The translations under genes and the position numbers were made by a program. A stretch of DNA of 64,000 nucleotides from Deinococcus malanensis (lineage in GTDB: Bacteria; Deinococcota; Deinococci; Deinococcales; Deinococcaceae), in NCBI RefSeq assembly GCF_014647655.1, contig NZ_BMPP01000003.1, positions 1-64,000 on the forward strand, read 5' to 3'. Shown piece after piece: positions 8,926-17,162 of the stretch; positions within the stretch are counted from its first letter, which is position 1, and each line of letters begins with the position of its first letter. The notes below the pieces were generated by a model that saw only the letters and a list, made by a program, of their open reading frames with translations, had not been told where the DNA came from and made no database searches.

Positions 8926-11112
8926 TTAACGACGTCCGGCGCGGACCCAACCGTCGAGGTAGCGATCCAGCGCGTGGTCCAGGCTGGGGAGCAGCTGCGC
9001 CCGGTCGCTGCGCAGCGCACTGTAGCGGGGCCGCGGGGCGACCCAGCCCAGTTCGCGGGCCGATGCCGTCCGGATGCGGTGATCCGGCAGCCCGCCGGCA
9101 TGTGCAAGGCGGCCAACCATCTCGGCCCAGGTGCTCTCGCCGGTGTTCACCAGGTGCCAGACGCCCGATTCACCATCGATCAGCAGGTCCAGACTGGTGT
9201 GCACCAGATCCGGAAGGTAGGTCGGCGAGAAGCGGTGGTCCTGGTCTACCAGGACCATCTCCCCGGTTTGCAGGGTTCTGAGGGCCTCGGCAAGCAGCCC
9301 CCGGCCGGTGCCGGATCCGAACACGGCAGAGCTGCGAACGATCAGGGCGGCGGGATGGTTGGCCAGCACCTGTCGCTCGGCCTCAAGCTTGGCGCGGCCG
9401 TAGGCATTGACCGGCGAGGCCAGGTCGAGCTCGTGGTAAGGCGCCTCACCCTCGCCCCCGAAAACCTGGTCCGAGGAAAAGGTCAGCAGCTGCACGCCAC
9501 GCATCTCGCACGCCTGTGCCAGCAGAGCCGCACCCACGGTGTGGGTCAGCCAGAACTCCTGATGCTCACGTTCCGCCTGGTCGATCTTCCCGTAGCCCAG
9601 CGTGTTGATCACTGCCCAGGGCCGCTCAACATCCAGCAGGGCGCCCAGGGCTTGCTGGCTGGTGAGGTTGACCTCTGCCGGGCTCAGCAGGCGGTGCTCG
9701 AGCCCGCGGTCGTCACACAGCCTAGCCACCACCTGCCCCAGCCGGCCCGTGCCCAGCACCAGCAGGGGCCGCACCGGTCCGCGCGCCGCAGGGACCGGGC
9801 CAGGAGTCCCAACCGGGGGATAGAAGAACCGGTCGGGCCGACGCCAGAATCCCGGCGACGCCAGACTCGGATGTTCGGGAGGCACGCCCTGCGCGCGGGC
9901 CCGGAGCACCCGCGCAAGGGCAGTCGGGCGGGGAACCGGCGAGCGCACGTCAAAGGCCCCGGGCTCGTAGTAGCCCCTGAACTCGGTGTGCAGGATGTTC
10001 CAGTCGTAGCTGCCCAGCGCCGCCCAGGATGTCACGGCGCGCATATCGACTCCTTCGGCCTTGACCTCTTCGGCCGCCTCCCAGATTTCCTCGAACCAGC
10101 GCAGCTGTTCTTCGCGGCTGCTGCCCAGGTGGGCTTCGGTCACGGCGATCGGCAATCCGTAACGTTCCCAGGTTTCGCGCAACAGCTGCTTGATGCCTGA
10201 ATGGTTGTGATAGACCCGCACGGCCTCGATGTCCGCGTGCGTCGCGTTGCAGTGATGATCCAGGTACCGCTCACGGCGCTCGTCCAGGAAACGCTCACTG
10301 GTCAGGTAGTAGTCCACGCCGATCACGTCGGGCGGGCATGGGTTCTCGCGGAACCAGAGCAGTTCCTCAGGCGTGGCGCCCGACCGGATCAGGTAGTCCC
10401 ACAGTGGATGGGTTTCACCCAGCAGACCGCACAGCAGGTCATAGGCCAGCCAGCGGCGCTCGTTCTGGAAATCGGCCTGATGCTGCATGACGGGAGTGGC
10501 GTGTGCCTTGGCCAGATCCTCGGTCTGGATCAGCTGCGCCCCCGGCTGCACCTCACGGATCGCCCGCATGGCCAGCACGGTACCGCGGCACTCATTAAGC
10601 AGCATCCGGACAAAGGCCTCGTCGGTGGCGTGATGGGGGTACCAGATGCCGTACAGACCACTGAAGCGTGCTGTAGTCAGCGGCTCGTTGACGGGAGTGT
10701 AGGTGCGCAGCCAGGGATACCGCCGTGCTACCTCACCCGCGTAAGCGGCGAGCTTTTCGGGAAACTCGGGGTCAAGCAGGCTGGTGTAGCGGGGACCGCT
10801 GCCGTGGTGCAGCAGGGTCGCGATGGGCTGCATCTCCAGTTCACGCAGCCGCTGGAGCCGGGCATCGGTCCAGGACCAGTCGAACTGTTCGAGCGATTCG
10901 GGCGCCACCTGTTCCCAGAGCACTGGATACCGGATGCATTTGGCACCCAGGGTGGACAACAGGTTCAGGTCGTCAAGGCGCTCATGGTGTCCACAGACTT
11001 CCAACTGATTGAGGTAGTTCTCACGTACCCGGTTAAAGGTGCACTCAATCCCGATCCAGAGTTCAAGGCGCTGCGTGGCGTTCCGGCGCTCTGGCGGGAG
11101 ACCACCGTTCAT
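8926..11112 (-). CDS. Fusion of a family 1 glycoside hydrolase with an RmlD-like reductase
   Basis: This 728-residue protein joins two enzymes. Residues 15-400 form a GH1 (beta-glucosidase-like) barrel with acid/base glutamate 143 in TPVNEP and candidate nucleophile E326 in AVTEAHLG, where GH1 normally shows TENG. Residues 449-728 are an extended SDR of the dTDP-4-dehydrorhamnose reductase (RmlD) type, with LGTGRLGQ for NAD(P) and Y571-xxx-K575. ATG 11112 has AGGAGG 5 nt upstream. No signal peptide, so it is cytoplasmic. A Pro-rich linker of about 45 residues separates the parts. The reductase half lacks rmlB/rmlC neighbours, although an rmlA-like gene lies at 28.8 kb. Confidence 0.85.
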   Translation of the reverse strand: MNGGLPPERRNATQRLELWIGIECTFNRVRENYLNQLEVCGHHERLDDLNLLSTLGAKCIRYPVLWEQVAPESLEQFDWSWTDARLQRLRELEMQPIATLLHHGSGPRYTSLLDPEFPEKLAAYAGEVARRYPWLRTYTPVNEPLTTARFSGLYGIWYPHHATDEAFVRMLLNECRGTVLAMRAIREVQPGAQLIQTEDLAKAHATPVMQHQADFQNERRWLAYDLLCGLLGETHPLWDYLIRSGATPEELLWFRENPCPPDVIGVDYYLTSERFLDERRERYLDHHCNATHADIEAVRVYHNHSGIKQLLRETWERYGLPIAVTEAHLGSSREEQLRWFEEIWEAAEEVKAEGVDMRAVTSWAALGSYDWNILHTEFRGYYEPGAFDVRSPVPRPTALARVLRARAQGVPPEHPSLASPGFWRRPDRFFYPPVGTPGPVPAARGPVRPLLVLGTGRLGQVVARLCDDRGLEHRLLSPAEVNLTSQQALGALLDVERPWAVINTLGYGKIDQAEREHQEFWLTHTVGAALLAQACEMRGVQLLTFSSDQVFGGEGEAPYHELDLASPVNAYGRAKLEAERQVLANHPAALIVRSSAVFGSGTGRGLLAEALRTLQTGEMVLVDQDHRFSPTYLPDLVHTSLDLLIDGESGVWHLVNTGESTWAEMVGRLAHAGGLPDHRIRTASARELGWVAPRPRYSALRSDRAQLLPSLDHALDRYLDGWVRAGRR

Positions 11113-11759
11113 AGGACCTCCTGATACTGAGCGGGAAGTCGCAATGCGGGGTCATAGGGTAAAAACGTCAGAGGCATGCTGGATTCTGCCCCGTACGCTG
11201 CGCCACAGCGTCCTGGAATTCTAAAGATCACTTTTAGCCTTTCTCGGTTCCCCCTACGGATTGGTGAAGATTTTCTGGAGACGGGCAGACAAATGGACCT
11301 GTGTCTGAGCGCAAAAGATGCTAGGGCCATGAACCGGCGATGAGCCCAAGTGAGAACTGCGAGAATCGATTTTCACCCGGTAGATGAGGGTCAAACACAG
11401 TTGCTTCCGGACGGCGAGGTCAGGTAATTCCCCCGGTCTCTCAAGTCATGTAGCCGGGCGACCAGGTTCATGGCGATTCACATACCAGTGCGAATATCAC
11501 TTCCCCGTGCATTCCGTACGTCGGGTAAATTTGGCACCCGGGCGCCGGCTGTCCTCTGCGAAGGGCTCCAGTCAGCAGCACTCGAAATGAGCATTGTCGC
11601 GCAGAGCACCTGCCAGCGATTTTTCGTGTCTGGCCATCGCCATTGCCGTCCCGGGCTTAAACCTGCCCGGTAACGGGCGGCGTGATCAGTTCACCCCCGC
11701 TCCGAAAAAGGTTCGCAGGACCACCACGGATCCCGAGGGCGCAACTGGCCCGGCGAGGT
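11113..11759. other. Gene-free intergenic stretch of about 650 bp
   Basis: Several frames of 60-90 codons are open here on both strands, but none has a ribosome site, a recognisable domain or the codon bias of neighbours. The first part must carry the promoter of the minus-strand GH1/RmlD gene. I see no RNA gene or repeat. Confidence 0.4.
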
Positions 11760-12197
11760 CTACGCCCGCGCCTGACACTCCGGACACAGGCCGTGAAAAT
11801 CCACCCGGGTCTGCATGATCAGCCAGCCGTGTCCCTGAGCCGGGGGGCGCAGATCGGGCAGTTCGACGTGAATGTCTGTCAGCCGGCCACACCGCACGCA
11901 CACCATATGGGAGTGCGGCTCCATGTTGGTATCGTACCGTACCTCTCCCTCCTGACCGATCATTTCCTTGACCAGCCCGTGTTCGCTGAAGGTCCGCAGG
12001 TTCTGGTAGAGCGTGGCGATGCTTATCGGCTGCCCCTGTGCCCGCAGGTGCCCGAAGATTTCCTCGGGCGTGAAATGGCCCCGCGTGCCGGCAAAGAACT
12101 CCAGCAGGCGCAGACGCGGTTGGGTCGCCCGCAGACCGTGGTCTTCGAGCAGATGCTGCAGCATGGCCGAGGAAGCAGGTGTGGTCATGGGTGGCAA
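11760..12197 (-). CDS. Fur-family regulator, PerR-like
   Basis: This 145-residue protein has a winged helix (QPRLRLLEFF...ISIATLYQNLRTF) followed by a dimerisation domain with two CxxC pairs, C100/C103 and C138/C141, for structural zinc. The regulatory-metal ligands fit PerR: H41, D89, H95, H97 and D108, with Asp in LTDIH where Fur usually has Glu. PerR senses peroxide by oxidation of metal-bound histidines. The gene lies just downstream of catalase on the same strand, the classic PerR target. Start is ATG 12197 or ATG 12188; neither has a good SD. Specificity (PerR versus Fur, Mur or Zur) is inferred from ligand type and context. Confidence 0.82.
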   Translation of the reverse strand: MPPMTTPASSAMLQHLLEDHGLRATQPRLRLLEFFAGTRGHFTPEEIFGHLRAQGQPISIATLYQNLRTFSEHGLVKEMIGQEGEVRYDTNMEPHSHMVCVRCGRLTDIHVELPDLRPPAQGHGWLIMQTRVDFHGLCPECQARA

Positions 12198-12201
12198 GGA
12201 A

Positions 12202-12221
12202 GGTGCCGGGCTGCCGGCACC
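12202..12221 (-). terminator. Hairpin between catalase and the PerR-like gene
   Basis: A perfect 8-bp stem (GGTGCCGG at 12202-12209, CCGGCACC at 12214-12221) with a 4-nt loop lies 5 nt before the regulator's first ATG and about 110 nt past the catalase stop. On the minus strand it is followed by TTCCTT. It may attenuate read-through from catalase or mask translation of the regulator. Confidence 0.4.
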
Positions 12222-12331
12222 TCGACGGTTTCAGCATAGCGGCCAGGAGCCTTTGCTCGGACTCCCCTGATGGGGGAGGCACACCATCGGCCCATGCCCA
12301 TGGCGTGTCCCTCAGCCGTGCCGGCCCGCTC

Positions 12332-13954
12332 TCAGTAGGGCTGCGCCTCGTGACTGTTTTCCTCTGCCTGCCTGACAGCCTGCTGCTGATCCTCTTCGGT
12401 GCTCTGACCTGCCTGGGCCAGTCCCTCGGCAACCCGGCGGCCGTAATCGGTGTCGCACTGCGTCAGCAGGTCAACCATCTTGGTCTGAATGACCGGGGCC
12501 GCGTCCTTGAGGTTGTCCACCAGATTGGCGATCAGATCGTCGCGTTCCCAGTCCTCGAAGTTGCGGTACTGCTCGCCGGCCTGGGCAAAATTGTTGGTCC
12601 GCTCGATGCTCTGTCGCACCAGGGGCCCTTCGACCCAGGGTGTGTGGTCGGGGTAGGTCCGGGGCGCCTCGGTCAGACCCCGCAGATTGGACGGCTCGTA
12701 GTTGACGTGGGCATTCTGACCTGGGGCCGAGTCGACCATGTAGACCATCTGCCCGTCGCGCTGATTGGTGGCCACGTGCTTTTTCGGCGCGTTGATGGGC
12801 AGTTGCAGGTAGTTGGGGCCCACACGGTAGCGCTGCGTGTCGGAGTACGAGAAGGTGCGGCCCTGAAGCATCTTGTCGTCACTGAAGTCCAGACCGTCAA
12901 CCAGCACGCCAGTGCCGAAGGCGGCCTGCTCTACCTCCGCGAAGTAGTTCTGGGGGTTGCGATTCAGGGTCATGCGGCCCACCGGCAGCCATGGAAACTG
13001 CTCGCGGGACCAGATCTTCGTATCGTCCAGTGGATCGAAATCGAGTTCCGGGTGATCGCCGTCACTCATGATCTGTACGCACAGTTCCCACTGCGGAAAC
13101 TCGCCCCGCTCGATGGCGTCGTACAGGTCCTGGGTAGCATGGTTGAAATTCTTGCTCTGGACCTTCTCGGCCTCGGGCTGGGTCAGGTTGCGGATGCCCT
13201 GCAGCGGCTCCCAGTGGTACTTGACCAGCACGCCCTCGCCGCGCTCGTTGACCCACTTGTAGGTGTTGACTCCCGAGCCCTGCATCTGCCGGTAGTTGGC
13301 GGGAATGCCCCACGGCGAGAACAGCAGGGTGATCATGTGCATGGCTTCGGGCGTATTGCTGATGAAATCGAAGATCCGCTCGCCGCTCTGGCGGTTGGTC
13401 ACCGGGTCGGGCTTGAAGGCGTGGACCAGGTCGGGGAACTTCATGGCGTCGCGGATGAAGAACACCTTGAGGTTGTTGCCGACCAGATCCCAGTTACCGT
13501 CCTCGGTATAGAACTTGACGGCAAAGCCGCGTGGATCACGCAGCGTCTCGGGCGAGTGCCCGCCGTGAATCACGCTCGAAAACCGCACGAACACCGGGGT
13601 CTGCTTGCCTTTTTCCTGAAATAACTTGGCGCGGGTGTAACGTCTGACCGGCTCATCGCCCACCGTGCCGTACGCCTCGAAGACCCCGTGCGCTCCGGCG
13701 CCGCGGGCATGCACCACACGCTCGGGAATACGCTCACGGTCAAAGTGGCTGATCTTTTCCAGAAAGTGGTAGTTCTCGAGGGTGGTGGGCCCACGGCTGC
13801 CGATGGTCCGCAGGTTCTGGTTGTTGGTGACTGGGTGTCCCTGCCGGGTGGTCAGCGTCTGGCTCTGCTCGCCCTCGGTGCGGCGGGGATCACTGGAACT
13901 GCCGGGATTCTGAACGGCGGTTCCAGTGTTGTCCTGCGGATTGTGGTCGGTCAT
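12332..13954 (-). CDS. katA: Haem catalase
   Basis: This 540-residue monofunctional catalase disproportionates hydrogen peroxide. Visible are the distal-pocket H82 in [12 protein letters not shown], the catalytic Asn in NWDLVGNNL near 160, and [21 protein letters not shown], which holds the proximal haem Tyr region. The frame is open to 14029, but the start is ATG 13954, which has AAGGAGA 6 nt upstream and precedes the catalase N-terminus TDHNPQD. Length matches the mid-size clade (about 480-540 residues). No signal peptide. A PerR-like regulator follows and a dyad overlaps the likely promoter. Confidence 0.93.
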   Translation of the reverse strand: MTDHNPQDNTGTAVQNPGSSSDPRRTEGEQSQTLTTRQGHPVTNNQNLRTIGSRGPTTLENYHFLEKISHFDRERIPERVVHARGAGAHGVFEAYGTVGDEPVRRYTRAKLFQEKGKQTPVFVRFSSVIHGGHSPETLRDPRGFAVKFYTEDGNWDLVGNNLKVFFIRDAMKFPDLVHAFKPDPVTNRQSGERIFDFISNTPEAMHMITLLFSPWGIPANYRQMQGSGVNTYKWVNERGEGVLVKYHWEPLQGIRNLTQPEAEKVQSKNFNHATQDLYDAIERGEFPQWELCVQIMSDGDHPELDFDPLDDTKIWSREQFPWLPVGRMTLNRNPQNYFAEVEQAAFGTGVLVDGLDFSDDKMLQGRTFSYSDTQRYRVGPNYLQLPINAPKKHVATNQRDGQMVYMVDSAPGQNAHVNYEPSNLRGLTEAPRTYPDHTPWVEGPLVRQSIERTNNFAQAGEQYRNFEDWERDDLIANLVDNLKDAAPVIQTKMVDLLTQCDTDYGRRVAEGLAQAGQSTEEDQQQAVRQAEENSHEAQPY

Positions 13955-14023
13955 GGGTCTCCTTGATCGGCGGAAGAGGGGGCAGAAAACAGGCCTGTCT
14001 GGGTGGGGTAATCGTGACTTGAG

Positions 14024-14053
14024 AATCATAGTGAGTATGAATTGTGAAGTCCA
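14024..14053 (-). promoter_or_regulatory. Likely katA promoter with an overlapping dyad
   Basis: On the minus strand AGTCCA (14048-14053) reads TGGACT as a -35 and ATCATA (14025-14030) reads TATGAT as a -10, 17 nt apart, about 70 nt before katA. The -10 is the left half of an inverted repeat: TCATA, 5 nt, TATGA. This is a plausible site for the neighbouring PerR-like repressor. Confidence 0.45.
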
Positions 14054-14175
14054 GATCAGAAATGAGGCGTGCCGGACTTCACCGCACCCGGATACCAGTC
14101 AGAGGCGGCAGTGTCCTGCGCCTGTACTCACCCCATAACCCCGATTCCCCATATGGCCTGATTCCCTGTATGGGC

Positions 14176-15090
14176 TCAGCAGTCTTCCAGCGTGATACGC
14201 GCATGTCCCCCGGTCAGCGCCAGCCGGCGCTCGGCCTCGGCAGAACCGACGCTCAGTTTCAACATGACGATCGCGGTCTTGACCTTGCCACCGGCCCCGT
14301 TCAGGGCCCTAAGGGCGCTGGACTCGTCAGCACCGGTGGCGTGCATGACCAGCCGCAGTGCACGCGCCTCGAGCTTGGTGTTGGTGGCCCGCAGATCCAC
14401 CATTAGATTGCCGTAGACCTTCCCGAGCCGCACCATCAGCGCACTCGAAATAATATTCAGGGCGATTTTCTGCGCCGTTCCCGCCTTGAGGCGGGTGCTG
14501 CCGCTGATGACCTCGGGACCGGTGTCGAGCAGCACCGGACAGTCCACGGCGGCCAGCAGCGGTGTTCCCGGATTGTTCGAAAGCCCGACCGTGAGTGCGC
14601 CGGCCGCCCGGGCCTGGGCCACCGCGCCGAGCACATATGGCGTGGTGCCGCTGGCCGCCACGGCAATCAGCACGTCACCGGGTCCCACCAGGGCGCCGCG
14701 CACGTCGGTCCGTCCGGTGTCCTGATCGTCCTCGGCACCCTCCACCGCCTCCCGGATGGCCCGGTCCCCGCCGGCAATCAGGGCAACCGCCCGCTCCGGA
14801 GGCCAGGAGAAGGTCGGAGTCAGTTCGGTGGCGTCCAGCACGCCCAGCCGGCCGCTGGTTCCGGCGCCGGCATAGATCAGCCGGCCGCCCCGCTCCAGGC
14901 GCGGCAGGGCCGCCTCGACGGCCGCACTCAGTGCTGGCACCGCCGCGTCTACGGCACTCAGCGCCTGCTGCTGGTCGTCGGCAAAGGTCCGGACCAGGGC
15001 CAGCGACGAAAGCAGATCCAGATGGGTATGCCGGGGGTCAAAGCCCTCGGTGCGCCGGGGGTCGTCGGTCAGGCGGGATTCGGTGGTCAT
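14176..15090 (-). CDS. murQ: N-acetylmuramic acid 6-phosphate etherase
   Basis: This 304-residue SIS-fold enzyme cleaves the lactyl ether of MurNAc-6-phosphate to GlcNAc-6-phosphate plus lactate. The family signature is present: GRLIYAGAGTSGRLGVLDATELTPTF, containing the catalytic Glu, then LIAVAASGTTPYVLGA, and the TRLKAGTAQKIALN substrate segment. The frame is open upstream, but ATG 15090 starts the MurQ N-terminus and has GGAG about 9 nt before it. It lies 5 nt after the stop of anmK, so the two are co-transcribed and give sequential steps of anhydro-MurNAc salvage. Confidence 0.93.
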   Translation of the reverse strand: MTTESRLTDDPRRTEGFDPRHTHLDLLSSLALVRTFADDQQQALSAVDAAVPALSAAVEAALPRLERGGRLIYAGAGTSGRLGVLDATELTPTFSWPPERAVALIAGGDRAIREAVEGAEDDQDTGRTDVRGALVGPGDVLIAVAASGTTPYVLGAVAQARAAGALTVGLSNNPGTPLLAAVDCPVLLDTGPEVISGSTRLKAGTAQKIALNIISSALMVRLGKVYGNLMVDLRATNTKLEARALRLVMHATGADESSALRALNGAGGKVKTAIVMLKLSVGSAEAERRLALTGGHARITLEDC

Positions 15091-15095
15091 GCTGG

Positions 15096-16271
15096 TCACT
15101 CCGGAAAAGGTGGGGGAAGAAGATGTTTGCCGCCGGACACGGCATGCCGCGCGCCGGTGGTGTGGGGCAGGGTGTTGGACCAGCCCTGGGCCCGCGCGTA
15201 GCCCAGAAAGGCGAAGGCGGCCGCTTCCCGGGTGGTGTCGGTCAGCCCCTGCGCGGTCCAGCCAAGGTCCTCGAAGGTCCACAGCGGCACCGGCAGCCGC
15301 GCGGCGAGTTCGTGCATCAGCACCGGGTTGCGTGCTCCACCCCCGGCCACCACGATCTCATCCAGGCCCAGCGGGACCACCCAGCGTCCGTAGGCGTCAG
15401 CGATGGTCTGCGCCGTGAATGCGGTGGCGGTGGCGGCCAGATCGGGAATGTTCAGGCTGCTCCTGCCCAGCCGGTCCAGGTTCCAGGTTTCCCGCCCGGT
15501 GGCCTTGGGTGGAGGCGCGGCAAGCTCGGGCTGCTTCAGCCAGCGTTCCAGAGTGCTCTGGTCCACCTGCCCGGCCGCAGCCAGGGCGCCGCCCAGGTCA
15601 CAGGCCTGCCCTGCCAGCGCGGCGGCCTCGTCAATCAGGCAGTTGGCCGGGCCGGTATCGAAGGCCAGCACCCCGGCCGGGTCCGTTCCGGGAAGAAAGG
15701 TCAGGTTGCTTATGCCGCCCAGGTTGTGCACCGCCCGGTTCACGCCCACCTCGCTCAGCAGCGCCCAGTCGGCGAAGGGGACCAGCGGGGCGCCCTGCCC
15801 CCCCGCAGCCAGGTCCGCCACACGGAAGTCCGCCACGACCGGCTTTCCGGTCCGCTCGGCAATCAGTGCAGCTTCTCCGAGTTGCAGGGTGGCTGGGCGT
15901 GCCCACCCCCGCCCGAGATCCACGCGCGGCTGATGCTGCACCGTCTGCCCGTGGCTGGCAATCAGGTCCGCGTCGGCGGCCAGGGGTGCGGCGCCCTGGG
16001 CCAGAAGTTCGCCCAGCCACCAGTGCAGGCTGGTCAGTTCGGCAGTGTCCGCTTCAGAGCGCATGGCCCGCAAAACCGCGGTACGCAGCTCCGGCGGGTA
16101 GGGCGTGAAGTGATGGCCCACCACCCGCCCCCGTGGAGTGCCGGAAGGCAGTGTAGGAAACCGTCCGCCCGTCCCCAGCGGCGGCCAGCCGGGCAGTTCC
16201 AGCAGGGCAGCGTCGATGCCGTCGGCACTGGTGCCGCTCATCAGTCCCAGGACGCGGGCGGGGCGGCTCAT
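15096..16271 (-). CDS. anmK: Anhydro-N-acetylmuramic acid kinase
   Basis: This 391-residue kinase hydrolytically opens and phosphorylates 1,6-anhydro-MurNAc to MurNAc-6-phosphate. It carries [18 protein letters not shown] (phosphate-binding loop), [13 protein letters not shown] with the catalytic Asp region, [13 protein letters not shown] and [13 protein letters not shown], all in AnmK order and at normal length. It overlaps the upstream gntR-type gene by 4 nt (ATG 16271 versus stop at 16268), forming a gntR-anmK-murQ operon. Confidence 0.93.
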   Translation of the reverse strand: MSRPARVLGLMSGTSADGIDAALLELPGWPPLGTGGRFPTLPSGTPRGRVVGHHFTPYPPELRTAVLRAMRSEADTAELTSLHWWLGELLAQGAAPLAADADLIASHGQTVQHQPRVDLGRGWARPATLQLGEAALIAERTGKPVVADFRVADLAAGGQGAPLVPFADWALLSEVGVNRAVHNLGGISNLTFLPGTDPAGVLAFDTGPANCLIDEAAALAGQACDLGGALAAAGQVDQSTLERWLKQPELAAPPPKATGRETWNLDRLGRSSLNIPDLAATATAFTAQTIADAYGRWVVPLGLDEIVVAGGGARNPVLMHELAARLPVPLWTFEDLGWTAQGLTDTTREAAAFAFLGYARAQGWSNTLPHTTGARHAVSGGKHLLPPPFPE

Positions 16272-17038
16272 GGACCGTCTCCCTGCAACTCCATCACGAA
16301 GTCATAGCGGTCCCCCCGGTAGTGGGCGCGGGCGTACTCGACGGGCCGGCCTTCACGGGTCCAGGAGACCCGTTCGGTGGCCAGTACGGCGCCGCCCGGA
16401 GGAATGCCCAGCAGCGTGGCCAGATCCTCCTGGGCATTGATGGCCCGCAGGTGCCGGATGGCGCGGTGAGGCTGCAGGTCACGGGCGGCCAGCAGGGCGT
16501 AGAGGCTGGCATCGGTCACGTCCTGCGCCGTGAGTGGATCAACCAGGGCAGCGGGCAGGGTGCTTTCCTCCACCGCCAGCGGCTCGCCACTCGACGTGCG
16601 CAGCCGCCGCACGCGCAGAACCGTGTCGGAAGGCGAAAGCGCCAGACTCATCGCCTCCTGTGGGGTAGGGCGTCCACGTTCAAAGTTCAGGACCCTTGCG
16701 CCAGGCTTCTGCCCGCGCGAACGGACATCGTCGGAAAAGGAACTCAGCAGCCCCAGCGGACGGACCGCCGGTGCCTCCGGTGGCGGAGAGACAAAGGTTC
16801 CGCTGCCGTGGCGCCGGGTCAGCAGGCCCTGCTCGGCCAGCTGAGCCAGCGCCTGACGCACCGTAACGCGCGAAACCCCCAGTCGGCTGGCCAGTTCACG
16901 CTCGGACGGCAGGGCGCTGCCGCCCTCCAACTGGCCGTCCTGAATGCGCCGCGCGATGCCGGACGCGACCTGAAGGTAAACAGGGGTCGCGCTGGCTGCA
17001 TCCAGTGGGAGAGCCCACCCGTGGGGACGAAGGGACAT
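16268..17038 (-). CDS. GntR-family regulator with UTRA sensor domain
   Basis: This 256-residue regulator has an N-terminal winged helix ([48 protein letters not shown]) and a C-terminal UTRA domain (residues 95-250) that in HutC/NagR-type proteins binds an amino-sugar phosphate or similar effector. The frame is open to 17074, but that part would run through the operator; I place the start at ATG 17038 (MSLRPHG), with ATG 17050 as alternative. No good SD is seen. Its position at the head of anmK-murQ and opposite an importer makes it the likely repressor of both arms. Effector, for instance MurNAc-6-P or GlcNAc-6-P, is inference. Confidence 0.85.
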   Translation of the reverse strand: MSLRPHGWALPLDAASATPVYLQVASGIARRIQDGQLEGGSALPSERELASRLGVSRVTVRQALAQLAEQGLLTRRHGSGTFVSPPPEAPAVRPLGLLSSFSDDVRSRGQKPGARVLNFERGRPTPQEAMSLALSPSDTVLRVRRLRTSSGEPLAVEESTLPAALVDPLTAQDVTDASLYALLAARDLQPHRAIRHLRAINAQEDLATLLGIPPGGAVLATERVSWTREGRPVEYARAHYRGDRYDFVMELQGDGP

Positions 17039-17048
17039 TGGACCGACC

Positions 17049-17102
17049 ATACCACTTCCGAACCACTTTGTCACAGGCTTGCAAGTGGCACCAAAGTGGT
17101 AT
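17049..17102. promoter_or_regulatory. Nested symmetric operator between gntR and the importer operon
   Basis: Four copies of the heptamer ACCACTT sit here: 17051-17057 and 17062-17068 on the plus strand, and 17083-17089 (one mismatch) and 17094-17100 on the minus strand. Each pair is spaced 11 bp, one helical turn, and both the inner and outer pairs share the same centre at 17075.5. The outer arms extend to ATACCACTT/AAGTGGTAT. A GntR-type regulator very probably binds here and controls both directions. Confidence 0.75.
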
Positions 17103-17162
17103 TAGTCTGGAAGGGCGCACGCCACAACCTGACCCGTCCCTACCCCCTACCGGAGGTTTCCT

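Noticed and set aside
8690..8950. 86-codon minus-strand ORF after the GH1/RmlD gene
   Set aside because: It is partly protein-like, but it uses a TTG start inside the previous gene and has no SD or family. Evidence is too thin to call a gene.
11384..11818. Several 65-75-codon ORFs between the GH1/RmlD gene and the PerR-like gene
   Set aside because: They overlap one another in different frames, have no SD or domain, and run into the PerR-like gene on the opposite strand.
12179..13624. 481-codon ORF antisense to catalase
   Set aside because: It is a mirror frame of the catalase gene caused by GC-rich codon structure. Catalase is unmistakable on the other strand.
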